Shown here: in pieces, positions 1 through 9,247 of the stretch | Layout: each line of letters starts with the position of its first letter | How positions within the stretch are numbered: the stretch's first letter is position 1 | Source of the DNA: Austwickia sp. TVS 96-490-7B | GTDB lineage: Bacteria > Actinomycetota > Actinomycetes > Actinomycetales > Dermatophilaceae | Direction: 5' to 3' | NCBI RefSeq assembly: GCF_019331795.1 | Contig: NZ_JAHPZL010000024.1 | Span: forward strand, 1 to 62,476 | DNA: 62,476 bases | Made by a program: the position numbers and the translations under genes | Notes under the pieces: model-generated | Databases searched by the model: none | Seen by the model: only the letters and a program-made list of their open reading frames with translations | Told to the model about the DNA's origin: nothing

Positions 1-100
1 AGTCTGCTAACCCAATGATCTCAAAGCGGCCGATGTTTTTATATATGTGTATGGTGACAGGTGTGTATCGATTGTTTCCCGGGGTGCGGGACATGGGCCT

Positions 101-385
101 CTAACGCCTCGTGAATAACGCCCTAAACATAGAGGGTTGAATGCTGATCGGGCCATCGAACAATGTTGGCATCGCCTCAGGAGGCCCGCTGTAGTCGCCA
201 TCCAGGGTCCTCGATGACTGAGGGGGGCGCTTAGGTCGTTGAGGCTGTTCAATCAGGTAGGTCGGCCCTTCGGAGATCGAGACGGAACTGGCGGAGGGTG
301 CCGTTGAGCACCCTCCGGCAGTTAGGGCCAACGAGAGTAAAGTAATGCGCACCAAGGTAGGGCAACTCCAGCAGAGGAGCGTCAT
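101..385 (-). CDS. Possible small lipoprotein (uncertain)
   Basis: An open frame of 94 residues starts at ATG 385. It has a hydrophobic stretch at about residues 10-24 (ITLLSLALTAGG) followed by a Cys at about residue 26, which resembles a lipoprotein signal with a relaxed lipobox. The rest is short and proline-rich and ends in FTRR. I recognise no family. The frame can be extended upstream to 649 without a stop, but that part reads like noncoding sequence. The gene may equally be a chance frame in a decayed region. Low certainty. Confidence 0.22.
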   Translation of the reverse strand: MTLLCWSCPTLVRITLLSLALTAGGCSTAPSASSVSISEGPTYLIEQPQRPKRPPQSSRTLDGDYSGPPEAMPTLFDGPISIQPSMFRALFTRR

Positions 386-1038
386 CGTGATGCCCGACGG
401 CGCAGAGGGTGCGGACCGGGCAGGTATGGATGGCCTGGAGGAGGCGATGGTGCTTCTCCAGGCGGCATACGGCAGCCCAGGAATGACACTGAGCTGTTTT
501 TTCGCCATTGGCGAGTAGCTGCCGTAGCGTGCAACGATGGCGGCGGATTCGGCGACGAACTGGTGTTTATCACCTGATCGGCATATCCTCCCGTGAAACC
601 TGACTTGCGGTCGCCACCGATCGGCTTCCACCGCTGTCACCTGCGACAATGAGGTGGCGGAAAGATGGTGTACGGCGATATCTACCGTGGCAAAACGGGG
701 ATGATCTGCGGGTTCCTCACACCGATACTCAGGTCACCGAGGAGATGCAGCCATTCTGCGTAGGTGGTGATGTCGCTCGGCCCATTGCGGGAACGGACTG
801 AATGACTGGTCAGAGTCCGCGCCCGTGGCGGTGGGTTGGGGTTTTCCTCCCAGGGGCGATGGTGGTTGCTCGACGTCAATGTCATGTGGTGCCGTCCTTG
901 GCTTGATTCGCATCCTGCTCTGGAGCGCTTGCCTGAAGCAAGCACCCCTTAGCAGTCATCCAAGCTCATGCGTGTCACGTTTGGGGCGTTTTCGTCGCGA
1001 AAATCGCCTGTTGTATCCCTTCTGGCTGAGCACGTGCA
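386..1038. other. Region without a supported gene
   Basis: No open frame here has convincing composition, a good ribosome site or a recognisable domain. On the minus strand about 40 codons ending at 682 (containing AEWLHLLGDL) look protein-like but have no start and no continuation, so they could be a gene remnant. The right edge carries the promoter of the iron-regulated gene at 1096. Confidence 0.5.
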
Positions 1039-1053
1039 GAGGGTGACACCCTC
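1039..1053. promoter_or_regulatory. Perfect short palindrome beside an IdeR box
   Basis: GAGGGTGACACCCTC is a perfect inverted repeat with 7-bp arms around one central base. It lies 11 bp upstream of the IdeR box and about 43 bp upstream of the ATG at 1096, so it sits in the promoter region of that gene. Its core GGTGACACC recurs at 10653-10661, upstream of the third IdeR box. It may be a second operator; this is inference from symmetry and position. Confidence 0.3.
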
Positions 1054-1064
1054 CCCGCAGTGAG

Positions 1065-1083
1065 TTAGGTTAGGCTTACCTAA
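1065..1083. promoter_or_regulatory. IdeR/DtxR iron box
   Basis: TTAGGTTAGGCTTACCTAA matches the DtxR/IdeR consensus TTAGGTTAGCCTAACCTAA at 17 of 19 positions. The last bases run into the Shine-Dalgarno AAGGAGG (1082-1088) of the gene starting at 1096, so a bound repressor would cover the start region. Expected effect, from what is known of DtxR-family regulators, is repression when ferrous iron is plentiful. Confidence 0.88.
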
Positions 1084-1095
1084 GGAGGCTTCCAG

Positions 1096-1902
1096 ATGGA
1101 ATCTGCTGACCACCGCCCCGACGTCGCGCTGGGGCAACGACTCGCCGAACGCATGATGGCAGGTCACGGCACCGCCGACCTCCACATCTTTCAGGGCTCT
1201 CGCTGTCACCCCCTGCACTCGATCACTCACGCCCGCAGCGGCCGTCATCTGGCGATGGTCAGCACTGCCGCCGACCTGCCCGCAAGCATGGTGATCGGCG
1301 CCGACGACACGACAGACATCCGGATACACCTCCATCGGCAAGCAGATGTCCCTGACGCCCGAATCGCCCTGGCTGACATCCACGGCGCCGGTCAAGCTCG
1401 GGTCGTCACACCCGACGAAGCATTCGCCATTGCCGAACATGTCGGCGGGATCTTTGCCACCACTGCGATGCGGCCACACCATGTGGTGATCGACGTCCTC
1501 ATCGACGTAGCGATCCTGCAAGGCCCGCTGGGGACCCAATGCGTCAACCTGACCCACGAACCGTCCTGGACACCGCCGTGGACCACCCTCGAGGCCTACG
1601 ACCAAGCCCTCTCACTGGGCGAGTGGTACCTGGGGCATCTCGCCGACGCTGTCATCGACGAGACCCTGCCCGGCTTCCATCAACCAGTGTGGGTGTGCTC
1701 CGAACATGACCACCCTCTAGAAGGCCGGATCTTTCCAGTCGACATCGACGCCTGGGGTGCGCTGCTCTTGGATCTGCGGAACGACCCTCCCCAGAACGTC
1801 TACCTGCCGTTCGGGACCCCAGCGACAACTCTGGAAGAGGTTGCCGACAACCTCGACGAGATGTTTGACCAGACTCAGCCAGTGGCTCGCTGGTCGAGGT
1901 AA
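1096..1902 (+). CDS. Iron-regulated protein of uncertain function
   Basis: A soluble-looking 268-residue protein with no signal peptide or membrane segment. The start is fixed by AAGGAGG seven bases upstream, which overlaps the IdeR box at 1065-1083, so iron repression is the firmest statement about it. Residues from about 75 to 115 (around HLHRQADVPDARIALADI) weakly recall the PNPOx-like/DUF2470 proteins that some actinobacteria keep near haem or siderophore genes, but I see no diagnostic motif and do not assign it. It runs towards the siderophore operon and its 3' end overlaps the decarboxylase gene by 28 bp. A role in siderophore handling or iron release is a guess from context. Confidence 0.8.
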   Translation: MESADHRPDVALGQRLAERMMAGHGTADLHIFQGSRCHPLHSITHARSGRHLAMVSTAADLPASMVIGADDTTDIRIHLHRQADVPDARIALADIHGAGQARVVTPDEAFAIAEHVGGIFATTAMRPHHVVIDVLIDVAILQGPLGTQCVNLTHEPSWTPPWTTLEAYDQALSLGEWYLGHLADAVIDETLPGFHQPVWVCSEHDHPLEGRIFPVDIDAWGALLLDLRNDPPQNVYLPFGTPATTLEEVADNLDEMFDQTQPVARWSR

Positions 1903-3098
1903 TGGAAGGTCGGTGCCGGGTGCATGAGGAAGTCGTGATGCGAGATGTTCCACGCGTACGCCCCGGCATGGCTAAAGACCACCCGATCCCCCGCCCGTAG
2001 CCCACCCGCGGGAACAACCACCCCGCGGGCCAGCACATCCTTAGGAGTGCACAGCTGACCCACGACAGTGCAGCTCTCCATGGTGGAGACGCTGCGCGGC
2101 CACGGATAGGGCCAGTCCTCGACGGGCAACACCACGCATGGCTGGTCATGCCCCTTCGTCGCTGGAGTCCGCAAATGATGTGTGCCGCCGCGCACCACAG
2201 CGAAATCCTCACCATGGCTGTGCTTCACATCGAGAACCTCAGTCACGTAGTAACCGCAACCAGCAGTCAGAGATCGCCCCGGTTCGATGCGCAATCGCAG
2301 CTGCGGGTGCTGCTCAGCGAGGGCGCGCATCCCCTCGCCGTACGCCGCCCAATCAAAGACTGAATCGGGGCGACGATAATCCACCACCATGCCACCTCCG
2401 ACGGTGACCTGCGTGAACGAACACCGGTGTCGGGCAGCCAGATCCACTGCCCAGGACACGACACTGGCGGCGACCGCCAACTGGGCGGACGCGTCGAGCC
2501 CGCTGGCCAGGTGCGCGTGGACGCCCCGCACATCCAGATGAGTGAACTGTCCCGCAACGAGCGCGCCCATCGCCCGGTCGGCGTCACACGGATCCATACC
2601 GAACGGGGTCGCGCTGCCACCCATCGCCAGGTTCCCCTCGTCGAGGGTCCCATCAGCGACAGGGATATTGAGACGCAACAGGATGGGCACGGTCCGTCCT
2701 GGAGCGTGCTGCGCCGCCAGCAGGTCGAGCATATGCAGTTCGTGCAGGCTCTCCACGTGGAATATCTGCACGGCACGACGCAACGCCTCGATGACTTCGT
2801 CGCGAGTTTTTCCTGGACCGCCAAAAGCCACAGCGTCTCCGGGGACGGTGTCGGCGACGTGGGCGAGTTCGCCGCCCGAAGACACCTCGTAGCCATCAAC
2901 GTAGGGACGGACCGCGGTGAGGATCCGCGGGTCAGGGTTCGCTTTGGCGGCGTAATACAGCTCGACCTGCTCTGGAAGAGCAGCCCGTACGGCGCTGACA
3001 TGGCGACTCAACACGTCCAGGTCGTATACGTAGGCGGGCAGCGCGGTGCCAGGCAAGGCCTGGACGACGTCAAGGACATGATCAGATGGCGCGGTCAT
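1875..3098 (-). CDS. SbnH-like PLP-dependent decarboxylase
   Basis: A fold-type III PLP decarboxylase of the diaminopimelate/ornithine decarboxylase superfamily, about 407 residues. The Schiff-base lysine is in YYAAKANP (about residue 52), followed by a TIM-barrel with GGGMVVDY (PLP phosphate region) and a C-terminal barrel with GQLCTPKD, where the catalytic Cys of the partner subunit normally sits, and GAYAW. SbnH of staphyloferrin B synthesis decarboxylates a citryl-diaminopropionate intermediate; this neighbour of two IucA/IucC genes probably does the equivalent step. It is the last gene of the leftward operon. ATG 3098 shares its A with the TGA of the upstream synthetase; a GTG at 3101 is an alternative start. 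Confidence 0.92.
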   Translation of the reverse strand: MTAPSDHVLDVVQALPGTALPAYVYDLDVLSRHVSAVRAALPEQVELYYAAKANPDPRILTAVRPYVDGYEVSSGGELAHVADTVPGDAVAFGGPGKTRDEVIEALRRAVQIFHVESLHELHMLDLLAAQHAPGRTVPILLRLNIPVADGTLDEGNLAMGGSATPFGMDPCDADRAMGALVAGQFTHLDVRGVHAHLASGLDASAQLAVAASVVSWAVDLAARHRCSFTQVTVGGGMVVDYRRPDSVFDWAAYGEGMRALAEQHPQLRLRIEPGRSLTAGCGYYVTEVLDVKHSHGEDFAVVRGGTHHLRTPATKGHDQPCVVLPVEDWPYPWPRSVSTMESCTVVGQLCTPKDVLARGVVVPAGGLRAGDRVVFSHAGAYAWNISHHDFLMHPAPTFHYLDQRATG

Positions 3099-4834
3099 CA
3101 CATGTCTCCCTGCTGGTAACGAGCTGCAGCCAGCGGCGATGGCATCCGGACATACCCTGCGTGCCGGTCAGCTTTCCGAGCCCACCTGGTCAACAGATTC
3201 GTTTTCGCTGGCAGCGGCGCGCCGTCAAGGAGATCCATCACCCGCTGGGGATGCTGATGAGCATCGGCGTAGTCGACCAGCACCTCTCGCAGGTCCGCCC
3301 ACAGTGTCTCTTCCACATCAGGTGCGAGATCAGCGAGTGCGGAGAGGACTTCGCTGAGGTGGTTCACGAACAGGCAGTAGGTGACGCGGTCCCAGCCGCG
3401 GTCGGCGTCGTATGTCATCGCGTCGGCGACGTCGGCGGGGAGCCGGCGGAGGAGGTCGTGGTGATGTTCGGGAAGGAGCTTGGTGCCTTCAAGGTCGCGG
3501 AAGATCATGTGAGTGGGCCTGCCGTGAGGGTCAACGCCGACGACGACGTTTTGCAGGTGGGGTTCGAAGACGAGCCCATAGTCGAGGTAGGCGCTGAGCA
3601 CTGGGGGGACGAGCAGCCGCAGGTAGGTGTCCCACCAGCGGCGGATGCCAGTGATGTCGGCGTGAGCGAGCAGATGAGATAGGTGTGCTGGCCCAGTGGG
3701 GTATTCGTCAGCGATAGCTCCAGCAAGTAGAGGGGTGACCCCGGGGCTGAGGTGGTGGTCGAATCCTTCCCGAACGATGACTCCAAACCCTTCGAGGAGA
3801 GTCCGGTCGGGCTGTCCATCAGGGCCGGGAAGGGCGATGCTGCGATAGGCCGGTTCACGGAGCATGCGGAAGCCGGGGTAGCGCTCTTCGAGGCTGGTGA
3901 AGATCGGTGTGAGTTCGCGGGTCATGGCGACGGCGCCGGTGAGTTCGTAGCTGGCGTTTTTGCGGACACAGTTGGTGATGCGCACGTCCAAGCTGAACTT
4001 TAAGAAGTCAGTGCCGTCGTAGAGGGTGCGCACCGAAGCGGTGGCGGCGTAATCGTGGTCGCCGGGTCCGAGGTCGATGATGTCGCCCGCGGCGAGGGCC
4101 TGGTGCAGCGGCGGGTGGTCAGCGAGGAGTTCCCGCTGCCAAGGGTGGACGGGCAGCAGTCGGTAACCGTCCGGGACGTCGTCACGGCCGTGATCGAGGG
4201 CGTCGACGGTGGCGATGCCTGCTTCGTGGTGGTGGGCTGTTTCTTGAATGACGAGGTGGTCACGGACGGCGAGGTAATGCAGGGGGAACGCGGCCCCCAT
4301 TTCCGGGGCGTACGACGCCCAGGAGGTGGGTGCGCCAGTGCGTGCTTTGGGAGTGGGATGGAAGCGGTGCCCAAACAGCAAGGACTGTTCGGATTGCAGG
4401 TAGGGGCTGCGGGTGGCGTCCGGCTGTGTGGTGGGCTCAGCGGCGAGGGTCGCAGCGATCGCGTCGTAGCTGGAACGGACCTGATCGAGGAATTCGTCGT
4501 TGTCGACGCCGGTGCGGGCACTCAGTTCAGCGTGGATAGCTTCGGCGAGTCGTTCCCAGCCGATCGGGCTCCACATGGTGGCTTGTTGCTCTTCGACCAA
4601 CCCGTGAAAACGGTGCGCACCAAAGACCGAGGTACGCCGCAGGGGGATGCGCAGCACAGTGGCGGTGTGCACCAGGCGGATGAGCAGGTGGTCGCCGATG
4701 ATGTCGGCGTGCCCCTCCGGCTGGATCACTTCACGGAGCAGGGTGTTGAGCAGGGTGTGGCAGACCACGTCGTGCGCGGTGGGCAGCCGGTCAGGGGTCG
4801 TGGCGGGACGGGTGGGGGCGGCGGTCAGGGACAT
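3098..4834 (-). CDS. IucA/IucC-type siderophore synthetase (second in operon)
   Basis: A NIS synthetase of 578 residues, the usual family length. These enzymes adenylate a carboxylate (often citrate) and couple it to an amine or alcohol. Seen here: GHRFHPTPKARTG (nucleotide-binding motif), KFSLDVRITNCVRKNASYE in the core, EPHLQN and RDLEGTK in the palm, and LPAKTNLLTRW in the C-terminal FhuF-like part. This set is the canonical one, closest to SbnC/SbnE/SbnF-type enzymes. The start ATG 4834 overlaps the TGA of the exporter gene (TGATG), which fixes it against a long upstream open frame. It belongs to the IdeR-controlled operon. The precise substrate cannot be read from sequence. Confidence 0.94.
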   Translation of the reverse strand: MSLTAAPTRPATTPDRLPTAHDVVCHTLLNTLLREVIQPEGHADIIGDHLLIRLVHTATVLRIPLRRTSVFGAHRFHGLVEEQQATMWSPIGWERLAEAIHAELSARTGVDNDEFLDQVRSSYDAIAATLAAEPTTQPDATRSPYLQSEQSLLFGHRFHPTPKARTGAPTSWASYAPEMGAAFPLHYLAVRDHLVIQETAHHHEAGIATVDALDHGRDDVPDGYRLLPVHPWQRELLADHPPLHQALAAGDIIDLGPGDHDYAATASVRTLYDGTDFLKFSLDVRITNCVRKNASYELTGAVAMTRELTPIFTSLEERYPGFRMLREPAYRSIALPGPDGQPDRTLLEGFGVIVREGFDHHLSPGVTPLLAGAIADEYPTGPAHLSHLLAHADITGIRRWWDTYLRLLVPPVLSAYLDYGLVFEPHLQNVVVGVDPHGRPTHMIFRDLEGTKLLPEHHHDLLRRLPADVADAMTYDADRGWDRVTYCLFVNHLSEVLSALADLAPDVEETLWADLREVLVDYADAHQHPQRVMDLLDGAPLPAKTNLLTRWARKADRHAGYVRMPSPLAAARYQQGDM

Positions 4835-6198
4835 CAGCGACTCCAGCGCAGACGGGATGGGCGGGTAGGTGAACGTCGCACCAGCGGGGGTAGCACGATG
4901 AGAGCAGCGACAGTGAACGTCGCGGCAGCAGCTCCGACCAGCAGAGGCGCGGCCGGACCGATGTAGGCGTTGGTGAGGGCGGCGGCCACTCCAGCGAGGA
5001 CCGCTCCGCTTTTGGAAAAGAATTCGAGGGATCCGAAGAGCCCGCCAGCGGCTCGTCCGCGAGCGCACCGAGAAGCAAGTTCGGCGAGGCACAACAACCC
5101 CAGGGTCAAGCCGATGCCGAGGAGTAGACGGGCGACCACGAAAGCAGCTAGGCCCGTGGCGACACTATGCGCACCTAAACCAAGGATGAGGACAGCAAAA
5201 CCGATGGTGAGTCCTGGCCGAGGGTGCCGGTGACAGATCCCGTGCAGACTCATCGCGGTGAGGAGATAACACAGGTGAGGCAGGGCAAACAGCACCCCGG
5301 ACATCAGCGGAGAAATCCCGGGAAGGCGCTGGCCCACGAGGGAAACCAGATAAGGAAACGAGATGACGGTGGAAAAGACAAACAGGCATTCCAGCGCGTA
5401 AAGACTCCACAGGGGTGGCGCAGCCAGGCCCGTGACCTGCTGATTCGCGGGGGCTGGCGTCGACGGGCCCTGAGTCTGCGCAGCTGGTGCCACCGCATCG
5501 GGAAGCGGCTCCCCCAGCGGCGTACCCGCTTCGCGCCGCTCAGGCCGTGTTTGATCGCCGTGGCGGGATTCGGGAAGAAACATGATGATCAGCGCCGCGC
5601 TGAGTGGCAGCACCGCCAAAACGGCGTACTGCCGGTGCGGTGAAATCCACGGCGACAACCCACCGACGACAATCGGCGCAAACACCAACGCAGCTCGTGC
5701 TGCACCTTGCATGACCGACAACGCTTGGGACAGGGCCCGCCCGTCCAGAGTCGCTGCGAGATACCCATTGGAGGCAGCGAAAGTCCCACCAAGGATGCCC
5801 TGCAGGATCAAAGCCACCGCGAAGGTGCCAATCGAATCAGCCCACCCAGCGAGAAGGAAAGCCACCGTCAGGCCGAGTTGCGCTCGCAACAGCAAGCGTT
5901 TGCGCCCGAAGGTGTCCGCCAAACGCCCCCACAGAGGCGCACCGACCGCAGAAAACACGGTGGGGACGACGTACAAGATCCCCGCCCATCGACCAGTGTC
6001 ATCGCCCAGGCCGGGGAGGATCACCGTGAGATACGGCGGCAACCCGAGCGCCGCGAACGACGCCACGAAGTAGGAGCCGGCAATGATCCCGATGTGCGCG
6101 GTCGTGTGCGGCGATGCCCCCGCCGCCTGGGCTGCATCTGTGGTGTGAGACGCGCTACGGGGTGCGCGGTCGACATCCGCCGATGACGCTGACTTCAT
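4834..6198 (-). CDS. MFS transporter, likely siderophore exporter
   Basis: An integral membrane protein of 454 residues with about 12 hydrophobic segments in two groups of six, and an MFS loop motif near residue 90 (GRLADTFGRKR). Its position between two NIS synthetase genes, with overlaps on both sides (ATGA with the upstream gene, TGATG with the downstream one), makes export of the finished siderophore the likely role, as for SbnD or SfaA in staphylococcal loci. The N-terminal 30 residues are hydrophilic and Ala-rich. No siderophore importer is encoded in the window, so uptake must be elsewhere. Confidence 0.9.
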   Translation of the reverse strand: MKSASSADVDRAPRSASHTTDAAQAAGASPHTTAHIGIIAGSYFVASFAALGLPPYLTVILPGLGDDTGRWAGILYVVPTVFSAVGAPLWGRLADTFGRKRLLLRAQLGLTVAFLLAGWADSIGTFAVALILQGILGGTFAASNGYLAATLDGRALSQALSVMQGAARAALVFAPIVVGGLSPWISPHRQYAVLAVLPLSAALIIMFLPESRHGDQTRPERREAGTPLGEPLPDAVAPAAQTQGPSTPAPANQQVTGLAAPPLWSLYALECLFVFSTVISFPYLVSLVGQRLPGISPLMSGVLFALPHLCYLLTAMSLHGICHRHPRPGLTIGFAVLILGLGAHSVATGLAAFVVARLLLGIGLTLGLLCLAELASRCARGRAAGGLFGSLEFFSKSGAVLAGVAAALTNAYIGPAAPLLVGAAAATFTVAALIVLPPLVRRSPTRPSRLRWSR

Positions 6199-7958
6199 CG
6201 TCTGACCTGCAGATAGTTCGGACCGACGGTGTAATGCTTGTTGATGTCGGCAGCTCCAGAACGTTCCTTCGTGAGCAGTGTCCCGGCACTGATCATCGCT
6301 TTCACCGGCAGCGTCACCCGGTCCAAGACGTGAGTGCGTAGAACTGCGCCTGGCTCACCAGGAGCTGACCCGATCCGGTCGCAGGCTTCTCGCAGCCGGT
6401 CGCGGATCATTGTCTGCAGCACACCAGGGGCGACCCGACCATGTTGGGTCAGGCCGAAAGCGTAAGCACCGGCGCACAAATGCACCGTGATGGTGGTAAA
6501 CAGGTCGGTCAATGCGGTGTCATCTGCGCCGCAGATCCGCGAGTCGTCAAAAGCACACAGATCGACCGCATCGGCGCCGAGAGTGGCGAGCAGCCGAGAT
6601 GTGTGCACCCGCAACCCGTCGTCGTCCTTGAACAGCAACCTGACCCGGACAGCGCCGTCCGGGTGATGATCCAACGCCACCGAAATGTTTTGCTGATGCG
6701 ATTCCAATGCGATGCCATACGCAAAAAGCGTGGCCTGCCAGTCGAAGAGCACCTGCCACAATCGGTCGAGAAGATCGACAGGGTCACCACCAGTGAAATG
6801 ATCAGCGAGCGCGTCAAGGACCAGCCGCCCGTCAGGCGATTCCGCGAGCAGTGCTGCCAACGGGACCACGACAGCGTCATCGAGACCGTCAGGCCATTGA
6901 CGAATCAACGCGCCGATCAGCTCATGACCTGCATGCAGATAGCACTGCTCGTCGGCATGGACGATGACCCCCTGGAAGCGGGGTGTGCGAGCGATGACCG
7001 CCTCAAGGAGACGTTGCCCCATCGCACCGTCCACCAGCGTGCCCGGGCTGATGGTCCGACGGTTGCGAGCGCCGAGGGTGGCGGTGGCCAAGGGCAGTTT
7101 CAGGTGCACCTGTGGGTTGGCGCTGACCGACACGGTCCGCATGGACAAGGTGGGAGCGACGTTCGTGGCGGTGGCATCGATCAGGTGAGCCCGTCCGGTC
7201 AGGCCGGTAGCCTGCAACGCCTCATCTAGGGCTGCGCCGACAGTGAGCGGATGGACCGGTACGGCGACGTACTCGCCAGCGTGGGGAGGTGTGCCCGCGG
7301 CTGGCCACCATTCGGGCCGGTCAGGCCCGGTGACCAGGTCGACAGCGGGGCCGCTCAGGGCCTCACGGGGCACAGCTAACCAGCGCAACTCAAACGGTGC
7401 AGCGCTCTCCGGGGCGTACCGCTGCAGGTCGTCCAGAGACAGTCCAGACCGGCCACGAGCTGTCGGATAGACCGGATGGTCCAGACGGGCTGCCAGTGCA
7501 TCGAAGCCCAGGCTGGCAGTCCAGCCTCGCCATTGAGCCACGTCAGCGCCCTGCCGCTCGACAAGATCGGCGTGGACGGCATCGTGAGTGTCGGCGTGGA
7601 ACTGCATCGTCGCCACGGTCTGGTCGCATTCGGTGACGAACATGGCAAAGCCAGGCCGGTCCGCTGGGGCCGCCAAGTCAGCAAGGACGGTGAGGATCTC
7701 CTGGCAGGTCCGCAATTCCTCACCGGCAGGTTCCACCCGGAGCAGCGGTAACCGCGCGTCGTACCAACTCTGGAACCCATCCGGGCGGACCGGGACGAGC
7801 AGGTGTCGCTCCGGGTCGCTTACTGAAAGCTGCAGCCACAGCCCGTCGGGGCGTTCGACGACCTCGGAGTCGCTGCGCAAACCCACCACGTCTTCGCGCA
7901 CCAGCGCGGAAAGCACTCGCAGGACGAGGTCGGCCTCGACGGTGTGCCCGGTGCTCAC
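6195..7958 (-). CDS. IucA/IucC-type siderophore synthetase (first in operon)
   Basis: A second NIS synthetase of 587 residues, more diverged than its neighbour. The ATP-binding motif appears as HPVYPTARGRSG instead of the usual HPxHPxxKxRxG. Further family marks are SMRT, KLPLATATLGARNRRTI, SHQQN and KDDDG, with VKAMISAGTLLTKE near the C-terminus. The start is taken at GTG 7958, which overlaps the stop of the ATP-grasp gene (GTGA); a TTG at 7973 is possible. Two synthetases, one decarboxylase and one ATP-grasp enzyme suggest two or three successive condensations on a carboxylate core. The replaced basic residue in the HPxHP motif may point to a different substrate or weaker activity. Confidence 0.93.
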   Translation of the reverse strand: MSTGHTVEADLVLRVLSALVREDVVGLRSDSEVVERPDGLWLQLSVSDPERHLLVPVRPDGFQSWYDARLPLLRVEPAGEELRTCQEILTVLADLAAPADRPGFAMFVTECDQTVATMQFHADTHDAVHADLVERQGADVAQWRGWTASLGFDALAARLDHPVYPTARGRSGLSLDDLQRYAPESAAPFELRWLAVPREALSGPAVDLVTGPDRPEWWPAAGTPPHAGEYVAVPVHPLTVGAALDEALQATGLTGRAHLIDATATNVAPTLSMRTVSVSANPQVHLKLPLATATLGARNRRTISPGTLVDGAMGQRLLEAVIARTPRFQGVIVHADEQCYLHAGHELIGALIRQWPDGLDDAVVVPLAALLAESPDGRLVLDALADHFTGGDPVDLLDRLWQVLFDWQATLFAYGIALESHQQNISVALDHHPDGAVRVRLLFKDDDGLRVHTSRLLATLGADAVDLCAFDDSRICGADDTALTDLFTTITVHLCAGAYAFGLTQHGRVAPGVLQTMIRDRLREACDRIGSAPGEPGAVLRTHVLDRVTLPVKAMISAGTLLTKERSGAADINKHYTVGPNYLQVRR

Positions 7959-9142
7959 GCGGTGATCTCCCAACGGTGCGCAGCGCGAAATTCCGCAACC
8001 GCCCGGTCCACCGTGTCTTGGTTGGGTCCGACGGCGCGGATCACGCCGAGATAGTCACGGTTGGTGTGGTGAAGCGGATGGGTCTCCCCGATGTCACGCA
8101 ACGGCCGGTAGCTGAGAGTGACGTCGCTGACGGACAGGTCCGTCGCTGCAGGTGCGCTGCGGAGAGTGCCGGCACGGTCTGCGCATGGATAGTCGATCCG
8201 CGCTGCCCGATCTCGCCGGGTCTGCAGATCCACCGGCAGCTTCTCGCCGAGATGCAGCCGCAAGGTGTGTTCGAAATACGGGATGTCGAGGAGCTGCGCG
8301 AGCAGCAGATCACACTGGTCGCCTATCGCCCGATAGTTGACTTCCACCAACCGTGCCCGGCCTTCGTCGACGACGTACTCCGTGTGACAAGCACCAAAAT
8401 GCACACCTAACGAATCAAGCTGGGCAAGCACCTGACCGGTGATGTCAGGGTCAGGGTGCGGTGTGAACGCCATCCGCTCTTCAATGAAGTACGGCAGCGG
8501 TGACAGCTCCGTGTGGAAACCGCCCAGAACGTGACGGGTCACGCCATCACCGAGAGTTTCCATAGTGTGCAACTCCCCCGGCAGATATTCCTCCACCACC
8601 AATGGCACACCAGGGCGACGCTCCCGGATCTCCTGACACAGTCGGCGCGCCTGGTCGATGCTCTCCGCCAGGACGACGTCCTCACTAGCAACGCCCTCAC
8701 GGGGTTTGATCACGCACGGCACCGGGACGTCGAGAGTGCGCAGGTCCTCGGTCGCGGAGACGTCGAGGCTGCGGACCGTGTCGATGCGGTGCGCAGCCAG
8801 GTGGCGACGCATCAACGATTTGTTTTTGCACCGCAAGGTGGCCCGCCAGTCTTTGCCGGGCAACCCGACATAGTGGGCGGCGAGCGCGGCTGAGGTCTGC
8901 AAATGGTCGCTGTTGGTGAAGATCGCGTCGGGGGTGGGCGCGTCGACGAGGGCGTCGATGACGGCGCGATGGTCACGGACATCGCAGCCGACGACGGTGA
9001 CATCGCCGTCGGTAACGAGGTGTGCGTCAGGTTGGTCGGTGAGGAGGGTCACGGTGAGCCCGAGAGCGGCGGCGGCGGGGAGGAATCCGTGGGTGACTGA
9101 ATCGGTCGGGTTGAGGGCGAGCAGGGTCAGCCGTGGCGACAA
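7955..9142 (-). CDS. ATP-grasp carboxylate-amine ligase in siderophore operon
   Basis: An ATP-grasp enzyme of about 395 residues. The N-terminal Rossmann-like part (LTLLALNPTD to about residue 110) is followed by an ATP-binding domain with CVIKPREG, VVEEYLPGELHTMETLG and the Mg-binding LVEVNYRAIGDQ. This order fits PurK/CarB/D-Ala-ligase-type ligases that make amide bonds through acyl-phosphates. It is the first gene of the IdeR operon. TTG 9142 has a good ribosome site (GAGGA, five bases upstream), while the longer frame from TTG 9172 has none. ATP-grasp ligases are not part of the standard Sbn or Sfa sets, so it probably adds an unusual amide or supplies an amino-acid building block. Confidence 0.9.
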   Translation of the reverse strand: MSPRLTLLALNPTDSVTHGFLPAAAALGLTVTLLTDQPDAHLVTDGDVTVVGCDVRDHRAVIDALVDAPTPDAIFTNSDHLQTSAALAAHYVGLPGKDWRATLRCKNKSLMRRHLAAHRIDTVRSLDVSATEDLRTLDVPVPCVIKPREGVASEDVVLAESIDQARRLCQEIRERRPGVPLVVEEYLPGELHTMETLGDGVTRHVLGGFHTELSPLPYFIEERMAFTPHPDPDITGQVLAQLDSLGVHFGACHTEYVVDEGRARLVEVNYRAIGDQCDLLLAQLLDIPYFEHTLRLHLGEKLPVDLQTRRDRAARIDYPCADRAGTLRSAPAATDLSVSDVTLSYRPLRDIGETHPLHHTNRDYLGVIRAVGPNQDTVDRAVAEFRAAHRWEITA

Positions 9143-9181
9143 GGTGATCCTCGCTGGGGGGGTCGACAACAACAGGGAAAC

Positions 9182-9200
9182 ATAGGTTAGGCAAACCTAA
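9182..9200. promoter_or_regulatory. IdeR/DtxR iron box of the siderophore operon
   Basis: Read on the minus strand, TTAGGTTTGCCTAACCTAT matches the IdeR consensus at 17 of 19 positions. It lies 40 bp upstream of the TTG chosen for the ATP-grasp gene and is followed by a half-site-like CCTAACCTAG. This places the whole five-gene leftward operon under iron repression. Confidence 0.88.
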
Positions 9201-9247
9201 CCTAGCAAATTCTTTGACAGATCAAGGAATCCCGACACCTGGACCGG

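Noticed and set aside
3098-5092. Longer start for the second synthetase at 5092
   Set aside because: The first 86 residues of that frame are Arg/Ser-rich shadow of the MFS gene; the TGATG overlap at 4834 gives the natural start.
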